A stretch of 41,327 nt of DNA from Nitrospinota bacterium (GTDB lineage: Bacteria; UBA8248): contig JAPOYD010000150.1 in NCBI GenBank assembly GCA_026706735.1, forward strand, positions 1 to 41,327, in the 5' to 3' direction. The notes beneath the pieces are model-generated. The model did no database searches, was not told the origin of the DNA, and worked only from the letters and a program-made list of their open reading frames with translations. Positions 31,705 through 40,210 of the stretch are shown here, one piece after another. A program made the position numbers and the translations under genes. Each line of letters opens with the position of its first letter. The first letter of the stretch is position 1.

Positions 31705-32397
31705 CTAGATAGCCGTGCCGGCGCGTGCGGTGAAGACGGTGTGCTCCATTTTGGGCATCCCCTCGAACTTAGGGTCCTCGTTCACCATCTTGGCCAGATA
31801 TTCATCCACGTGCTCCGCATTGGACCAGGTGCACTTGTAGGCCACCTTCCCGTCCTTGCCGATGAGCCAGATGGTGTTCGGCAGGTCTCCGAGCATGGCG
31901 TGCACCTTCTGGTCCATCTCGTCGACCAGGATGTTGGTTTCCATGTTCTTTATCTCGGCCAGCTTCTGGGCATAGCTCTGCTTGTGCTCGTAGGATTCGT
32001 GGTTTCTGATCTCTGGAAATCCGCGCTCGCCCGCGTGGGGTTCCCTCACGTAGAGATTGAAGACGACCACGTCGCGGTCCGCGTATTTTTCCTGCAACTC
32101 CTCATAAAACGGCACCTGCCGCCTGTATGGCGGTCACGTGATGGCGCCCGTGGTGATCACCACGTATTTCTTGCCCAGATAATCCGACATGCGGTGGGTG
32201 TTTCCGTGAATGTCCTTGAGTTCGAAGTCGGGGAAGGGGGTGCCGGGAGGTAGTACGTTCGGAAATTTCTCATAAAAACTCTTGACCCGTTTGCTCGTGA
32301 CGAGTTTGATGGTCTTCCATAGATTCAGATACTGCCAGGACCAAAAACCCGCCAGCGGCCCCCAGGGTTTCGGGACGGAATCGTTAGCCGGCCTCAT
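31705..32397 (-). CDS. deiodinase-like thioredoxin-fold selenoprotein (Sec at UGA)
   Basis: One 230-residue gene read through an in-frame TGA at 32136-32134 (codon 88). Without read-through it would be called as an 87-residue frame (to 32134) and a 136-residue frame (32115-31705) in the same phase. Around the TGA the protein reads VVITTGAIT-U-PPYRRQVPFY, the T-U-P-P centre known from iodothyronine deiodinases and related thioredoxin-fold selenoproteins. The downstream part continues the fold: VFNLYVREPHAGERG (deiodinases have a similar Glu-x-His stretch), then NILVDEMDQKVHAMLGDLPN and IWLIGKDGKVAYK. Before the TGA, PPGTPFPDFELKDIHGNTHR matches AhpC/TSA-like folds. A SECIS-like hairpin directly follows. 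GGAG precedes ATG 32397. The substrate is unknown; bacterial homologues need not act on iodothyronines. Confidence 0.87.
32104..32136 (-). promoter_or_regulatory. bacterial SECIS-like element
   Basis: Read on the - strand from the UGA. CCGCC-ATACA-GGCGG can form an outer hairpin, and CGGC-AGGU-GCCG (32121-32110) forms a hairpin with an AGGU loop. The AGGU lies 20-23 bases from the U of UGA, close to the AGGUCU loop of the E. coli fdhF SECIS (about 21-24). SelB recognises such a loop. These stems share bases and cannot both form. Confidence 0.6.
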
Positions 32398-32594
32398 ATA
32401 AGGAAACTCCTCTGCGATGTGCGCTGAATTGTATGATGGCGTATGCCCAGTTCTCTTGTTTACCCAATCGCCGGATGAAAAACAACCGCCCGAACGTGGG
32501 ATCGAAAGACGGTTCCCGGAGGGCGAATTTCTTGAATTTTTTTCACTTTATATTTCAAATTCTAATGCCGTTTATCTAAAGCAGATTGTAGGAA

Positions 32595-33398
32595 TTAAAA
32601 ATCGAACGACAGTTGCGGCTCTTTCTCCGCCGAAGCGTCTTTTGGGGGATGATTCGAAGAAACATTCTCTTCTCCTTGGGTGCGTGGCGGTTTTGTCGGT
32701 GGTTTCTTTGCGCCGGCATCTCTTGATGGTGGAGAAGCGGACACTCTGGATTCGCCCGGAAGGGGCCAACTCGGATCTCTCGCTTCGGAGCGGGCTGCCC
32801 CGCTTGGTTGTTCCCGATTCTGATAATCGTTTCTCGACTTGGCGTCTGCGGCCGCCATTTCAAACGCCCTCGTCAAATTTTCAGGTTTTTGCCAGGCGGC
32901 CTCTTGCGGGGATGCCCGCTCCGCGCCCTTCATGCGCATGAGTTTGGTCTTGAGGTCCTCGATGCGCGCGTAAAAGCCGGGGCTGTGGGGCGTGGAGGGG
33001 ATTCGGAGCAGTTTTCGGTCGATGTGGTGCATGAGTTCGTGGATGAGGGTATCCAGAAACGTCTTGCCCGCGACGACCTGCTTGCGAATCGACGTGAGGT
33101 TGGCGATTTCGATTACCGCGCTGTCGCAGCGATAGACGCCGTAGAGCTTGTAGGCGAGTTTTCCGCCGCGCAGCTTGTGGGGTTGCCGCTCTGCGAACAC
33201 GCGCAGGTGCGCGGGGGAGATTTTGAGGCTGCGACAGATGTTGTCGAGCAGTTTCTGGCCCAGCGCTTCGCGCTCTTTTGCGCTCGTGGACGCGATGAGT
33301 TTTCCGGTGAGTTCGCGTTCCCGGGATGCGGGTTGGTATTCGAGTGCCGGGATTTTGTTGGAGCGGGTGAAGTCCGGCGTATCGCGGCGCCTGCCCAT
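32595..33398 (-). CDS. SprT-like zinc metalloprotein
   Basis: A 267-residue protein. Residues about 40-150 resemble the SprT/Spartan domain: HELMHH with H120, E121 and H124, and a third candidate ligand H138 in STPHSPGFYARI. The C-terminal third is low complexity (Pro/Ser/Lys/Glu-rich) and ends EPQLSFDF. That end resembles the bacterial sliding-clamp motif (QLxLF/QxxLxF), which would mirror the clamp-binding motifs of Spartan proteases; this is only a hint. It may handle DNA-protein crosslinks or unfolded substrate. It is on the same strand as the selenoprotein gene but 197 bases away. No RBS is obvious, so the start is unsure. Confidence 0.75.
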   Translation of the reverse strand: MGRRRDTPDFTRSNKIPALEYQPASRERELTGKLIASTSAKEREALGQKLLDNICRSLKISPAHLRVFAERQPHKLRGGKLAYKLYGVYRCDSAVIEIANLTSIRKQVVAGKTFLDTLIHELMHHIDRKLLRIPSTPHSPGFYARIEDLKTKLMRMKGAERASPQEAAWQKPENLTRAFEMAAADAKSRNDYQNREQPSGAARSEARDPSWPLPGESRVSASPPSRDAGAKKPPTKPPRTQGEENVSSNHPPKDASAEKEPQLSFDF

Positions 33399-33513
33399 GG
33401 GATAGCCGTTTCCGAGACGAGTCCGGGCGGAACAAGTCGCAGATATGCGATGGGTTAACGAGTCAGGATTATACGCGAATCAAGCGCCCGTGGCGAGAGA
33501 CCTGGTTTCCGGC

Positions 33514-34551
33514 CTAGTCGGTTTCCAGAATCTCCTCAATCGTCACGATCCGCCTTTCTGAATTGCTCTTGAGAATCGCCCGCATGATGGCGAGCGCCCG
33601 TACCCCGTGGCGTCCGGTAACTTCTGGGTCCCTGTCTTCCCGAATGGCGCCGACGAGGTCGTCGAATTGCTCGCGGTTGGCGAGGAGCCTTCCTTCCACC
33701 AGGTCGTGGTCGAGTTCCACGATTTTGGTTTCCAGACCACCCATCAGGTCGATGGGCCGCTTGAGGGTCGGGTTTTCCGTCGTGGAGAGGCTCAGGTTCG
33801 CCTCGGTGCCCTGAATGTCGTATGCGAAGTGAAACGGAGCCAGATAGCTGCTCGAAATGACGCCCATCAAGCCGCTCTTGAAGCGCAAGATGGCGGCGGC
33901 GGCATCTTCCTGGGGGTTGGGGCCGCCCACCTTGGCGCATGATCCGCTCACCTCGTCCACGTCGCCGAAGAGGTATTCCATCATGTCCGCAAGGTGGATG
34001 GTGTAGCTGTAAAGCGGCCCGCCCGGGTTCTCCGTGGCGTCCCACCGCATGCTCTGGGGACCGGAGGTGAATCCGTGGTTGTTGGAAAATGTGGCGACCG
34101 TGTAGTTCACCAGGCCCAAATCCCCGCTATCCACGATTTCCTTTGCCTTGCGGAACATCGGCCAGCGCCTGAAGTTCTGTCCCATGTGGAGTTTGACGCC
34201 GTGGTCTTTGCACGCCTGATCGATAGCTTTTGCGTCGGAGACGCTGAGCGCCATGGGTTTTTCCAGATGAATGTGCTTGCCCGCGCGGGCGGCGGCAATG
34301 GCGATCTCCTTGTGCACGGAGTTCGCCGTGGCTATGACGACAGCTTCAGTCTCAGAGTCGGCCATCACCTCGTCAATAGAAGAAAAATTCTTCCCGCCGT
34401 ATTTGCCGATAAACTCCTCGCGGGTAGTGGGCGTGCGGGCGAAGCCGCCGGTCACATTGACTTTTCCTGAGGCGAGAGCGGCGTCCGCAAGCACGGCGCC
34501 CCACCAGCCGAGTCCGATGAAAGCCATGCCGATTTTAGGAGCATCATTCAT
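33514..34551 (-). CDS. Gfo/Idh/MocA family oxidoreductase
   Basis: A 345-residue NAD(P)-dependent sugar or cyclitol dehydrogenase. The Rossmann segment begins IGMAFIGLGWWGAVLAD (a GxGxxG variant, GLGWWG). The conserved HLEKPMALSVSDAKAID (catalytic Lys in EKP) is near residues 94-110. The C-terminal half has the Gfo/Idh substrate domain (AAAILRFKSGLMGVISSSY). The substrate is unknown. It stands next to a crotonase-like protein, an M24 peptidase and an EamA transporter, suggesting small-molecule catabolism. Confidence 0.88.
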   Translation of the reverse strand: MNDAPKIGMAFIGLGWWGAVLADAALASGKVNVTGGFARTPTTREEFIGKYGGKNFSSIDEVMADSETEAVVIATANSVHKEIAIAAARAGKHIHLEKPMALSVSDAKAIDQACKDHGVKLHMGQNFRRWPMFRKAKEIVDSGDLGLVNYTVATFSNNHGFTSGPQSMRWDATENPGGPLYSYTIHLADMMEYLFGDVDEVSGSCAKVGGPNPQEDAAAAILRFKSGLMGVISSSYLAPFHFAYDIQGTEANLSLSTTENPTLKRPIDLMGGLETKIVELDHDLVEGRLLANREQFDDLVGAIREDRDPEVTGRHGVRALAIMRAILKSNSERRIVTIEEILETD

Positions 34552-34624
34552 CTATGGATTCCTCGTATGAAGATATATGCGCATTGCACCCAAAGTGAAT
34601 GGATAGGCGGATAGTTGATTTATT

Positions 34625-35392
34625 CTAACGGCCTTCCCATTCGGGTTTTCTCTTCTCCATGAATGCCGCGAGGCCCTCCTGCGTGTCGCGGGAGGTCTGC
34701 AGGCGGTAGCTGATGAGTTTGGCATTGACGATGCCCTCGCGCACGTCGGGCGTTCTGAGACCCTTGAGCACCGCCTCTTTCGTGTGCTGGACAGCCAGCG
34801 GCGCGTTCTGGTTGATGAGTTCGGCCATGGCGCGCGCCTCGTCCATCAGGGCGTCCTGGGGCACCACCTTGTTCACCATGCCCCAGCGCTCGGCCTCATC
34901 CGCGGTGATGTTCCTGCCGGTCAGCATGAACTCCATGGCGATGCCGGGCGGGATGGTCTTGGGCAGGCGCTGGTGTCCGCCGATGCTCATCGCGCCGTAC
35001 TTGGGCTGCGGGTAGCCGAAAACGGCGTTTTCCGAAGCGATGCGGATGTCGCACGAGAGCGCCATCGAGCACCCCCCGCCATAGGCGTAGCCGTTTACGG
35101 CGGCGATGATGGGCTTGTATATCTCGAATTCGCCGTACCAAAATGTGGGCGAGTCGTGCTCATTGTACTGGCCTTCGCTCGCAACGACCGAAGTGAGGTC
35201 ATGGCCGGCGCAGAACGCGCGATTCCCCGCGCCGGTGAGGATGGCCGTCCACACGTCGTTGTCTTTCATGAATTTCTGGCAGACGTCGTACAGATCGTCC
35301 ACCATTTCCTCGGTGTAGGAGTTGAGTTTCTCGGGCCGGTTCAGAGTGATGATGGCGGTTCTGTCTTCCACTTCATACAAGATGCCGCTCAT
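34625..35392 (-). CDS. crotonase-fold protein lacking both hydratase glutamates
   Basis: A 255-residue enoyl-CoA hydratase/isomerase family protein. The start ATG 35392 has GGAG seven bases upstream; the frame runs further upstream without homology. CAGHDL (61-66) and GYAYGGGC (101-108) form the oxyanion hole. Position 109, the first catalytic Glu of true hydratases (GGGCE), is Ser, and position 129, the second (QPE), is Gln (YPQP). It is therefore probably not a simple enoyl-CoA hydratase. It could be another crotonase-superfamily reaction (isomerase, hydrolase, decarboxylase). Confidence 0.87.
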   Translation of the reverse strand: MSGILYEVEDRTAIITLNRPEKLNSYTEEMVDDLYDVCQKFMKDNDVWTAILTGAGNRAFCAGHDLTSVVASEGQYNEHDSPTFWYGEFEIYKPIIAAVNGYAYGGGCSMALSCDIRIASENAVFGYPQPKYGAMSIGGHQRLPKTIPPGIAMEFMLTGRNITADEAERWGMVNKVVPQDALMDEARAMAELINQNAPLAVQHTKEAVLKGLRTPDVREGIVNAKLISYRLQTSRDTQEGLAAFMEKRKPEWEGR

Positions 35393-35650
35393 GGGGTTTC
35401 TCCATATTGATCTGGCGAATGTGCTCGCTGCGTGTCCTTTGTGCGAAAGTAGCGGGGCCGGGGGGGGTAAGTCAACGATGCGGTGCCCGCGCCCCCGTTT
35501 TCGGTAGCTCGCGCAACCCGCCCCGCACGCGTTTTCTTGACAGGTAAAGACGCGGGTGCTAGCGTCGCCGCGAATTTCATATTCTGAACGATTGTTTACG
35601 GACTCGATATTTTCAGGCCGAAATCTTTGTTTTTCGAGGAGGAATACGCA

Positions 35651-36889
35651 ATGACGGACTACCCCACGTGGGCGCGCGGCTCGATGATGGTCGACTGGGA
35701 GCACCGCATCGACATGGATCGCATGCGTCGAGAGCGCGTCGAGAAGACCCAGGCGGCGATGAAGGAAAAGGGCATCGACGCCCTCATTCTCTGGAAGGAT
35801 GAGAACGTGCGCTACCTCACCAGCGCGCGCGTCATCATGATTCAGTACCGCTCCTCCACCACCTACGGCGTGCTGCTCAGGCAGGAGGGCAACCCGACGC
35901 TGCTCGCCTCGAGCGGCGAGGCGCACCGCATCGAGGAGTGCATGCCCTGGATCGACGACTACGTGCCCATCGGCATCCTGGAGGAGCCGGGCCTCGTCGA
36001 GCACACGGTGGGCACCGACATCAAGGAGCGTTTTGATGAGTGGGGGGTTTCGAACGGGACTATCGGGCTGGATGGGCACACGTTCACCCAGCGGGCGATG
36101 ATCGAGAAATACTTCCCCGAAGCCACCTTCGTGGACGGCGAGCAGTTCATGTACATGAGCAGGGTGCAGAAGACGCCAGACGAGATTGCCTGCCTTCATC
36201 AGGCTTGCGCCATCGCCGACGCCGTGACCATCACCGCCTTAAATCACGCCGAGCCGGGCGTTCGCGAGTTCGACGTAGCGGCCGAGGCCATGAAGACGCT
36301 TTTCACCCACGGCGGCGAGTTCGGGCACCTGGCGTCTCCATTCGTTGCCTCGGGCGAGCATATGGCGCCACCGACGCGCTTTCCCACCGACAAGATCATC
36401 AGAAACGCGGACATCGTCTTCATCGACATCGGCGCCTGCTGGAACGGCTATTTCGGCGACTGCGGGCGCGCGAAGGTGGCCGGCGGCCCGCCCCATCCCA
36501 TGCAGAAAAAGGTGTATACGACCGTCTACAAGTCGCTCAAAGCAGGCATCGAAAAAATGCGCCCGGGCTACACGAACGACGACTCGGCGGCTGAGTTCCT
36601 GGAAGTCGCTCGTTCCGCTGGTCTGGAAGACAATTTCATCAAGCTCTTCATCGGACACGGCTGCGGCATATCGCCCAACGAGCCGCCCTACGTGGGCGAG
36701 GTGATGCCCGGGGCCGAGAGCGTGGAGTTCGTGCCGGGGATGACGTTCGCCATCGAGCCGCTCATTTTCGTACCGGGGATTCCGGGTGGGGCCGGCGTGC
36801 GCATCGAGGATCATATACTCATCACAGAAGATGAGCCGGTCTATATGACGCGCGCTCCCTACTGCGAGGAGTTGATCATCCAGGACTGA
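35651..36889 (+). CDS. M24 family peptidase (Xaa-Pro dipeptidase/creatinase-like)
   Basis: A 412-residue pita-bread-fold enzyme with GAGGAGG before ATG 35651. The metal-binding set of five is visible: VFIDIGACWNGYFGDCGR (two Asp), FIGHGCGISPNEPP (His), FAIEPLIFV (Glu) and GVRIEDHILI (Glu). The N-terminal creatinase-like domain is about residues 20-170. Relatives include Xaa-Pro dipeptidases, creatinase and ectoine hydrolase, which are hard to separate by sequence alone. A terminator follows, before the EamA gene. Confidence 0.92.
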   Translation: MTDYPTWARGSMMVDWEHRIDMDRMRRERVEKTQAAMKEKGIDALILWKDENVRYLTSARVIMIQYRSSTTYGVLLRQEGNPTLLASSGEAHRIEECMPWIDDYVPIGILEEPGLVEHTVGTDIKERFDEWGVSNGTIGLDGHTFTQRAMIEKYFPEATFVDGEQFMYMSRVQKTPDEIACLHQACAIADAVTITALNHAEPGVREFDVAAEAMKTLFTHGGEFGHLASPFVASGEHMAPPTRFPTDKIIRNADIVFIDIGACWNGYFGDCGRAKVAGGPPHPMQKKVYTTVYKSLKAGIEKMRPGYTNDDSAAEFLEVARSAGLEDNFIKLFIGHGCGISPNEPPYVGEVMPGAESVEFVPGMTFAIEPLIFVPGIPGGAGVRIEDHILITEDEPVYMTRAPYCEELIIQD

Positions 36890-36909
36890 TCAGGCGCTTG
36901 GTCGAATCG

Positions 36910-36941
36910 GCGCCCCTGGCCCAATGCCGGGGGCGCTTTTT
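36910..36941 (+). terminator. intrinsic terminator of the M24 peptidase gene
   Basis: GCGCCCCTGGC and GCCGGGGGCGC pair over 11 bp (one G-U) around CCAAT and are followed by TTTTTC. It begins 21 bases after the peptidase stop. The EamA gene starts about 28 bases later. Confidence 0.88.
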
Positions 36942-36968
36942 CATTGTGTTGGTTGTGAGGCAAGGCAT

Positions 36969-37829
36969 GTGTTGACAGAGATTCCCCTGGCCGTTGCGGC
37001 GTCGGCTTTTTTTGCGCTCACCTTCATCTTCTCGCGCCTGGCGACGCGGGAGGCGACTCCCGTGTTCGGCGGGTTCGTGGCTTCGGCCACGGTGACGCTG
37101 CTCTATCTGCCCTGGATAGCGGCGAGCGTACCGATGAGCGCTTTCGCCAACCCGCACCTGCTCTGGTTCGTGGGGCTCGGCGTCATCACCCCCAGTATAT
37201 CGAGGACGTTTCAGTTCGCGGGCGTGCAGCGCATCGGGGCGGCGCCCTCGGGCATCCTGCGCGGTCTGGGGCCGCTTTTTTCGAGCACGCTGGCCGTCTT
37301 GCTGCTGGGCGAGCGGCTCACGCCGATCCTCGCCCTCGGAACTGCGCTCATCATCTTCGGCATCGTCGTCTTGTCGATCAGGAAAGGGGAGATGCGCTCG
37401 TGGGCCCTCACCGGTATCGCTTATGCCATCGGCGCCACGCTCATATGGGTCATGCGCGACCTCATCATCCGCTACTCCTCGCCCGATGTGCCGTATAAGA
37501 CGCTCGCGATTTTCGTAATGGCGGGGACGTCGAGCATCGTTATGGCTCTGGTTCTGGCGAATTCCAAAAGCGGACGCAAGGACTTCACCGGGAAGGGTCT
37601 GTTTTATTTCATTCTTGTGGGACTCGCCAGTTTCTCGGCCCTGACATCGCTTTTCTTCGCCCTCGAGGAAGGGCGCATCGTCGTCGTGACGCCGATCACC
37701 TCGGCCCAGCCCCTGTTCGTGCTGCTTTTCTCGCGTTTTCTGCCGCAAGGCATGGAGCCGCTGACGCCGCTCATGGTGCTGGGCGCGGCCTTCATCGTCG
37801 CGGGAGGCGCACTGATCAGCCTGGCGTGA
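36969..37829 (+). CDS. EamA/DMT-family transporter
   Basis: A 286-residue membrane protein of about ten helices in two EamA repeats. The first repeat includes LTFIFSRLATREATPVFGG and SGILRGLGPLFSSTLAVLLLGERLTP, the second VVVTPITSAQPLFVLLFSRFL. The GERLTP-type end of helix 4 is typical. The start is GTG 36969 eight bases after GAGG; TTG 36972 is an alternative. DMT-family members export or import small metabolites, and the substrate is unknown. It converges directly with the Ldh_2 gene (adjacent stops). Confidence 0.88.
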   Translation: MLTEIPLAVAASAFFALTFIFSRLATREATPVFGGFVASATVTLLYLPWIAASVPMSAFANPHLLWFVGLGVITPSISRTFQFAGVQRIGAAPSGILRGLGPLFSSTLAVLLLGERLTPILALGTALIIFGIVVLSIRKGEMRSWALTGIAYAIGATLIWVMRDLIIRYSSPDVPYKTLAIFVMAGTSSIVMALVLANSKSGRKDFTGKGLFYFILVGLASFSALTSLFFALEEGRIVVVTPITSAQPLFVLLFSRFLPQGMEPLTPLMVLGAAFIVAGGALISLA

Positions 37830-38888
37830 TCAGTCGGCGAGTTTGTCCTCCAAGTCGAGTTCTTCGGCCAATCCCCTGAGCTGGACGACCACGGGCGCGG
37901 CGACGGGTACGCCGTCCCGGCGCATCTGCTCTTTTCGGCGTGCGAGGTTCTCGCCGGGAATCCGGATGGGGCCTCCCCCCTCCATGGGGGCGGAATTTCT
38001 GATCTCGCGGATTCTCAGGTCCATCTCAGTCTTGAATTCATCCAGATCGCGGAAGATGTCCGGCCGCATGGCGAAAAACACCTGGCCGGTATTCGTGGGC
38101 GTCTTGAAATCTTTGTTGAAATCGATGACGTCAGATCCAAAGGCCGCTCCGTTCAGCACGCCGGCGAGCGCGCCGATCATCATGTTCAGTCCATAACCCT
38201 TGTGGCCCCCGATGGGCAGCAGAAAACCTTCCTCGGCGCGCGAGGCGTCGGTGAGGGGCTTGCCGTCTTTGGTCATCATCCAGCCCTCGGGCATCGGCCT
38301 TCCCTCCTGGGCATAGACCTTCACCTTCCCGTAGGAGGTCTCGGTGGTGGCCATGTCGAGGACGAAGGGCGGCTCCTCGCCCGCCGGGATGGCGTAGGCG
38401 ATGGGGTTGGTGCTCAGGAGCATGTCGACGCCGCCCCAGGGCGGCATGTGGTTGGCGTTCGCGACGGCCATGTACATCCCGATCATGTCGTGCGCGAGGG
38501 GCAGGGCGGCGTAGACGCCTGCGGCGCCCGCATGGTTTCCGTGGTGTATGCCGATCCACGCCAGCCCGCTTTCTCGCGCCTTCTGGATGGCGAGTTCAGC
38601 CGCGAACGTCACGACCACTTGGCCGAAGCCGTTGTCCCCGTCCACCAGGGCGCTTACGTGGGTTTCGCGCTCGGCGCGGATGTCGGGCCTCAGGTTGTAG
38701 CCGCCCTCGCGGATTCTTCGGCAATATGGGGGGAGCCTGAAGATGCCGTGTCCGTGCATCCCGTGGAGGTCGGCTTCGATCATGCGGACGGCACAAATCC
38801 GCGCGTGATCGTCCAGGACGTCGTGCGCCGCCAGGACGGCGTGAATGAAGTTCTCCAGGCGTTCGACGGGGTAACGTATTTCGGACAT
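37830..38888 (-). CDS. Ldh_2/malate-lactate-type dehydrogenase
   Basis: A 352-residue NAD(P)-dependent oxidoreductase of the malate/L-sulfolactate/ureidoglycolate dehydrogenase family, which has a fold unlike classical MDH. Seen: ADLHGMHGHGIFRLPPYCRR, GFGQVVVTFA, WIGIHHGNHAGAAGVYA with the catalytic His region, NPIAYAIPAGEEPPFVLDMATT and GGHKGYGLNMMIG. The exact alpha-hydroxyacid substrate cannot be told. Its stop directly abuts the EamA gene stop. Confidence 0.9.
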   Translation of the reverse strand: MSEIRYPVERLENFIHAVLAAHDVLDDHARICAVRMIEADLHGMHGHGIFRLPPYCRRIREGGYNLRPDIRAERETHVSALVDGDNGFGQVVVTFAAELAIQKARESGLAWIGIHHGNHAGAAGVYAALPLAHDMIGMYMAVANANHMPPWGGVDMLLSTNPIAYAIPAGEEPPFVLDMATTETSYGKVKVYAQEGRPMPEGWMMTKDGKPLTDASRAEEGFLLPIGGHKGYGLNMMIGALAGVLNGAAFGSDVIDFNKDFKTPTNTGQVFFAMRPDIFRDLDEFKTEMDLRIREIRNSAPMEGGGPIRIPGENLARRKEQMRRDGVPVAAPVVVQLRGLAEELDLEDKLAD

Positions 38889-39128
38889 GGGTCTCCTCGC
38901 TCGAATGGTGGTTTCTGTACCTACGAGGCGCGCCTTCGCGGTGAATGTGCACTGTTCCAGCTATAAAGATTCCTTAATATCGGGTTTTCTCACGAATTGA
39001 TGAGATTTCTATGATATATTCCCAAAAGCCGTCATGGAAGGCGAATTCGCATCCATGGTTTTGCTCAAAACGATTCGCCTGTTCTGGAGGATACCCGCAA
39101 CTCCAGCCGCCACCCAAAAGGGGACGAC

Positions 39129-40133
39129 ATGAATTATATCAAAAAGCCCGAATGGTCGATGCCCGAGCGTGAGGCCACGCCCGAATCCGTTTTTTTGAAC
39201 CGCCGCAAGTTCTTGGCGGGCGGCGCGGGTCTGATGCTGAGCCAAATGGTGACGCCTCCCTACTGGCCCGAACGCGATGGCCCGGTCGCCCTGGCAAAGG
39301 CAAATAAGGGGGTTGCGCATCCCAAGGATCAAACGGTGGGCCTGTATCCGGCGCGCCGGAATCCCGCCTTCACGCTGGATCGGCCGCTCACGGACGAAAA
39401 AGTGGCGGGCGAGTACAACAATTTCTACGAATTCGGCTCCCACAAGGCGATCTCCTGGCTTGCAAAGCGGATGGAGACGCGCCCCTGGCAGGTGGAGGTG
39501 AAAGGCCACGTCAAGAAGCCCAAGACCTACGACATCGACGAGTTGATAAAAGGCATGATGCTCGAGGAGCGACTTTATCGTTTCCGCTGCGTGGAAGCGT
39601 GGGCGATGGCCGTTCCGTGGACAGGATTCAGGATTTCCGAGCTGATCAAGAAAGTAGAACCCACGAGCAAGGCGAAATACGTCAAATTCACTACTTTCCT
39701 GAACCGCAAGGTGGCATTGGGGCAGCTCCAGGTCTGGTACCCGTGGCCGTACGTGGAAGGCCTCACCATGAAGGAGGCCATGAACGAACTGGCGATTATG
39801 GGCACGGGTATTTACGGGCACCCCCTGCCGCAGCAGCACGGCGCGCCCCTGCGGCTGGTGGTTCCCTGGAAGTATGGGTTCAAGAGCATCAAGTCCGTCG
39901 TTTCCATCGAATTCACCGAAAAGCGGCCCCGTACTTTCTGGGAGAAGGCGGGACCCAGCGAATACGGCTTCTGGGCCAACATCAACCCGAAGTTCCGTCA
40001 TCCCAGGTGGTCCCAGGCTTCCGAGCGCATGCTGGGAACGAACGAGAGAAGGCCGACGCTCCTGTTCAACGGTTATGCGAAGTGGGTCGGGGATATGTAT
40101 CCGGACATGAACGACCGGAAATATTTCATGTAG
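39129..40133 (+). CDS. msrP: MsrP (YedY) methionine-sulfoxide reductase, catalytic subunit
   Basis: A 334-residue periplasmic molybdopterin enzyme repairing oxidised methionine. The twin-arginine signal (FLNRRKFLAGGAGLMLSQMV) is near residues 22-42. FRCVEAWAMAVPWTGF gives the molybdenum-ligand Cys and the sulfite-oxidase fold, and IYGHPLPQQHGAPLRLVVPWKYGFKS is characteristic. MsrQ, the haem membrane partner that normally follows, is absent, since a strong terminator and an unrelated gene come next. GGGGACGAC precedes ATG 39129; the RBS is weak. Confidence 0.93.
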   Translation: MNYIKKPEWSMPEREATPESVFLNRRKFLAGGAGLMLSQMVTPPYWPERDGPVALAKANKGVAHPKDQTVGLYPARRNPAFTLDRPLTDEKVAGEYNNFYEFGSHKAISWLAKRMETRPWQVEVKGHVKKPKTYDIDELIKGMMLEERLYRFRCVEAWAMAVPWTGFRISELIKKVEPTSKAKYVKFTTFLNRKVALGQLQVWYPWPYVEGLTMKEAMNELAIMGTGIYGHPLPQQHGAPLRLVVPWKYGFKSIKSVVSIEFTEKRPRTFWEKAGPSEYGFWANINPKFRHPRWSQASERMLGTNERRPTLLFNGYAKWVGDMYPDMNDRKYFM

Positions 40134-40152
40134 GCTTCGGATGTAGACAAAA

Positions 40153-40197
40153 AACCATCTTCCGGCCTTATCGGTCGCCGGAGGATGGTTTTTTTTT
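40153..40197. terminator. strong bidirectional intrinsic terminator
   Basis: AACCATCTTCCGGC (40153-40166) and GCCGGAGGATGGTT (40177-40190) pair over 14 bp (one G-U). TTTTTTTT follows on the + strand and A-rich sequence precedes it. It separates convergent msrP and the cystathionine-lyase gene. Confidence 0.92.
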
Positions 40198-40210
40198 GTG
40201 CGACAGAAGG

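Noticed and set aside
31705-32397. Reading the deiodinase-like locus as two genes or a pseudogene
   Set aside because: Both halves are in one frame and match one fold. The only interruption is a UGA in a TUPP centre with a SECIS-like hairpin, and no other damage is seen.
36876-37748. A 290-codon - strand open frame opposite the EamA gene
   Set aside because: Shadow of a membrane-protein gene; highly charged low-complexity translation and no homology.
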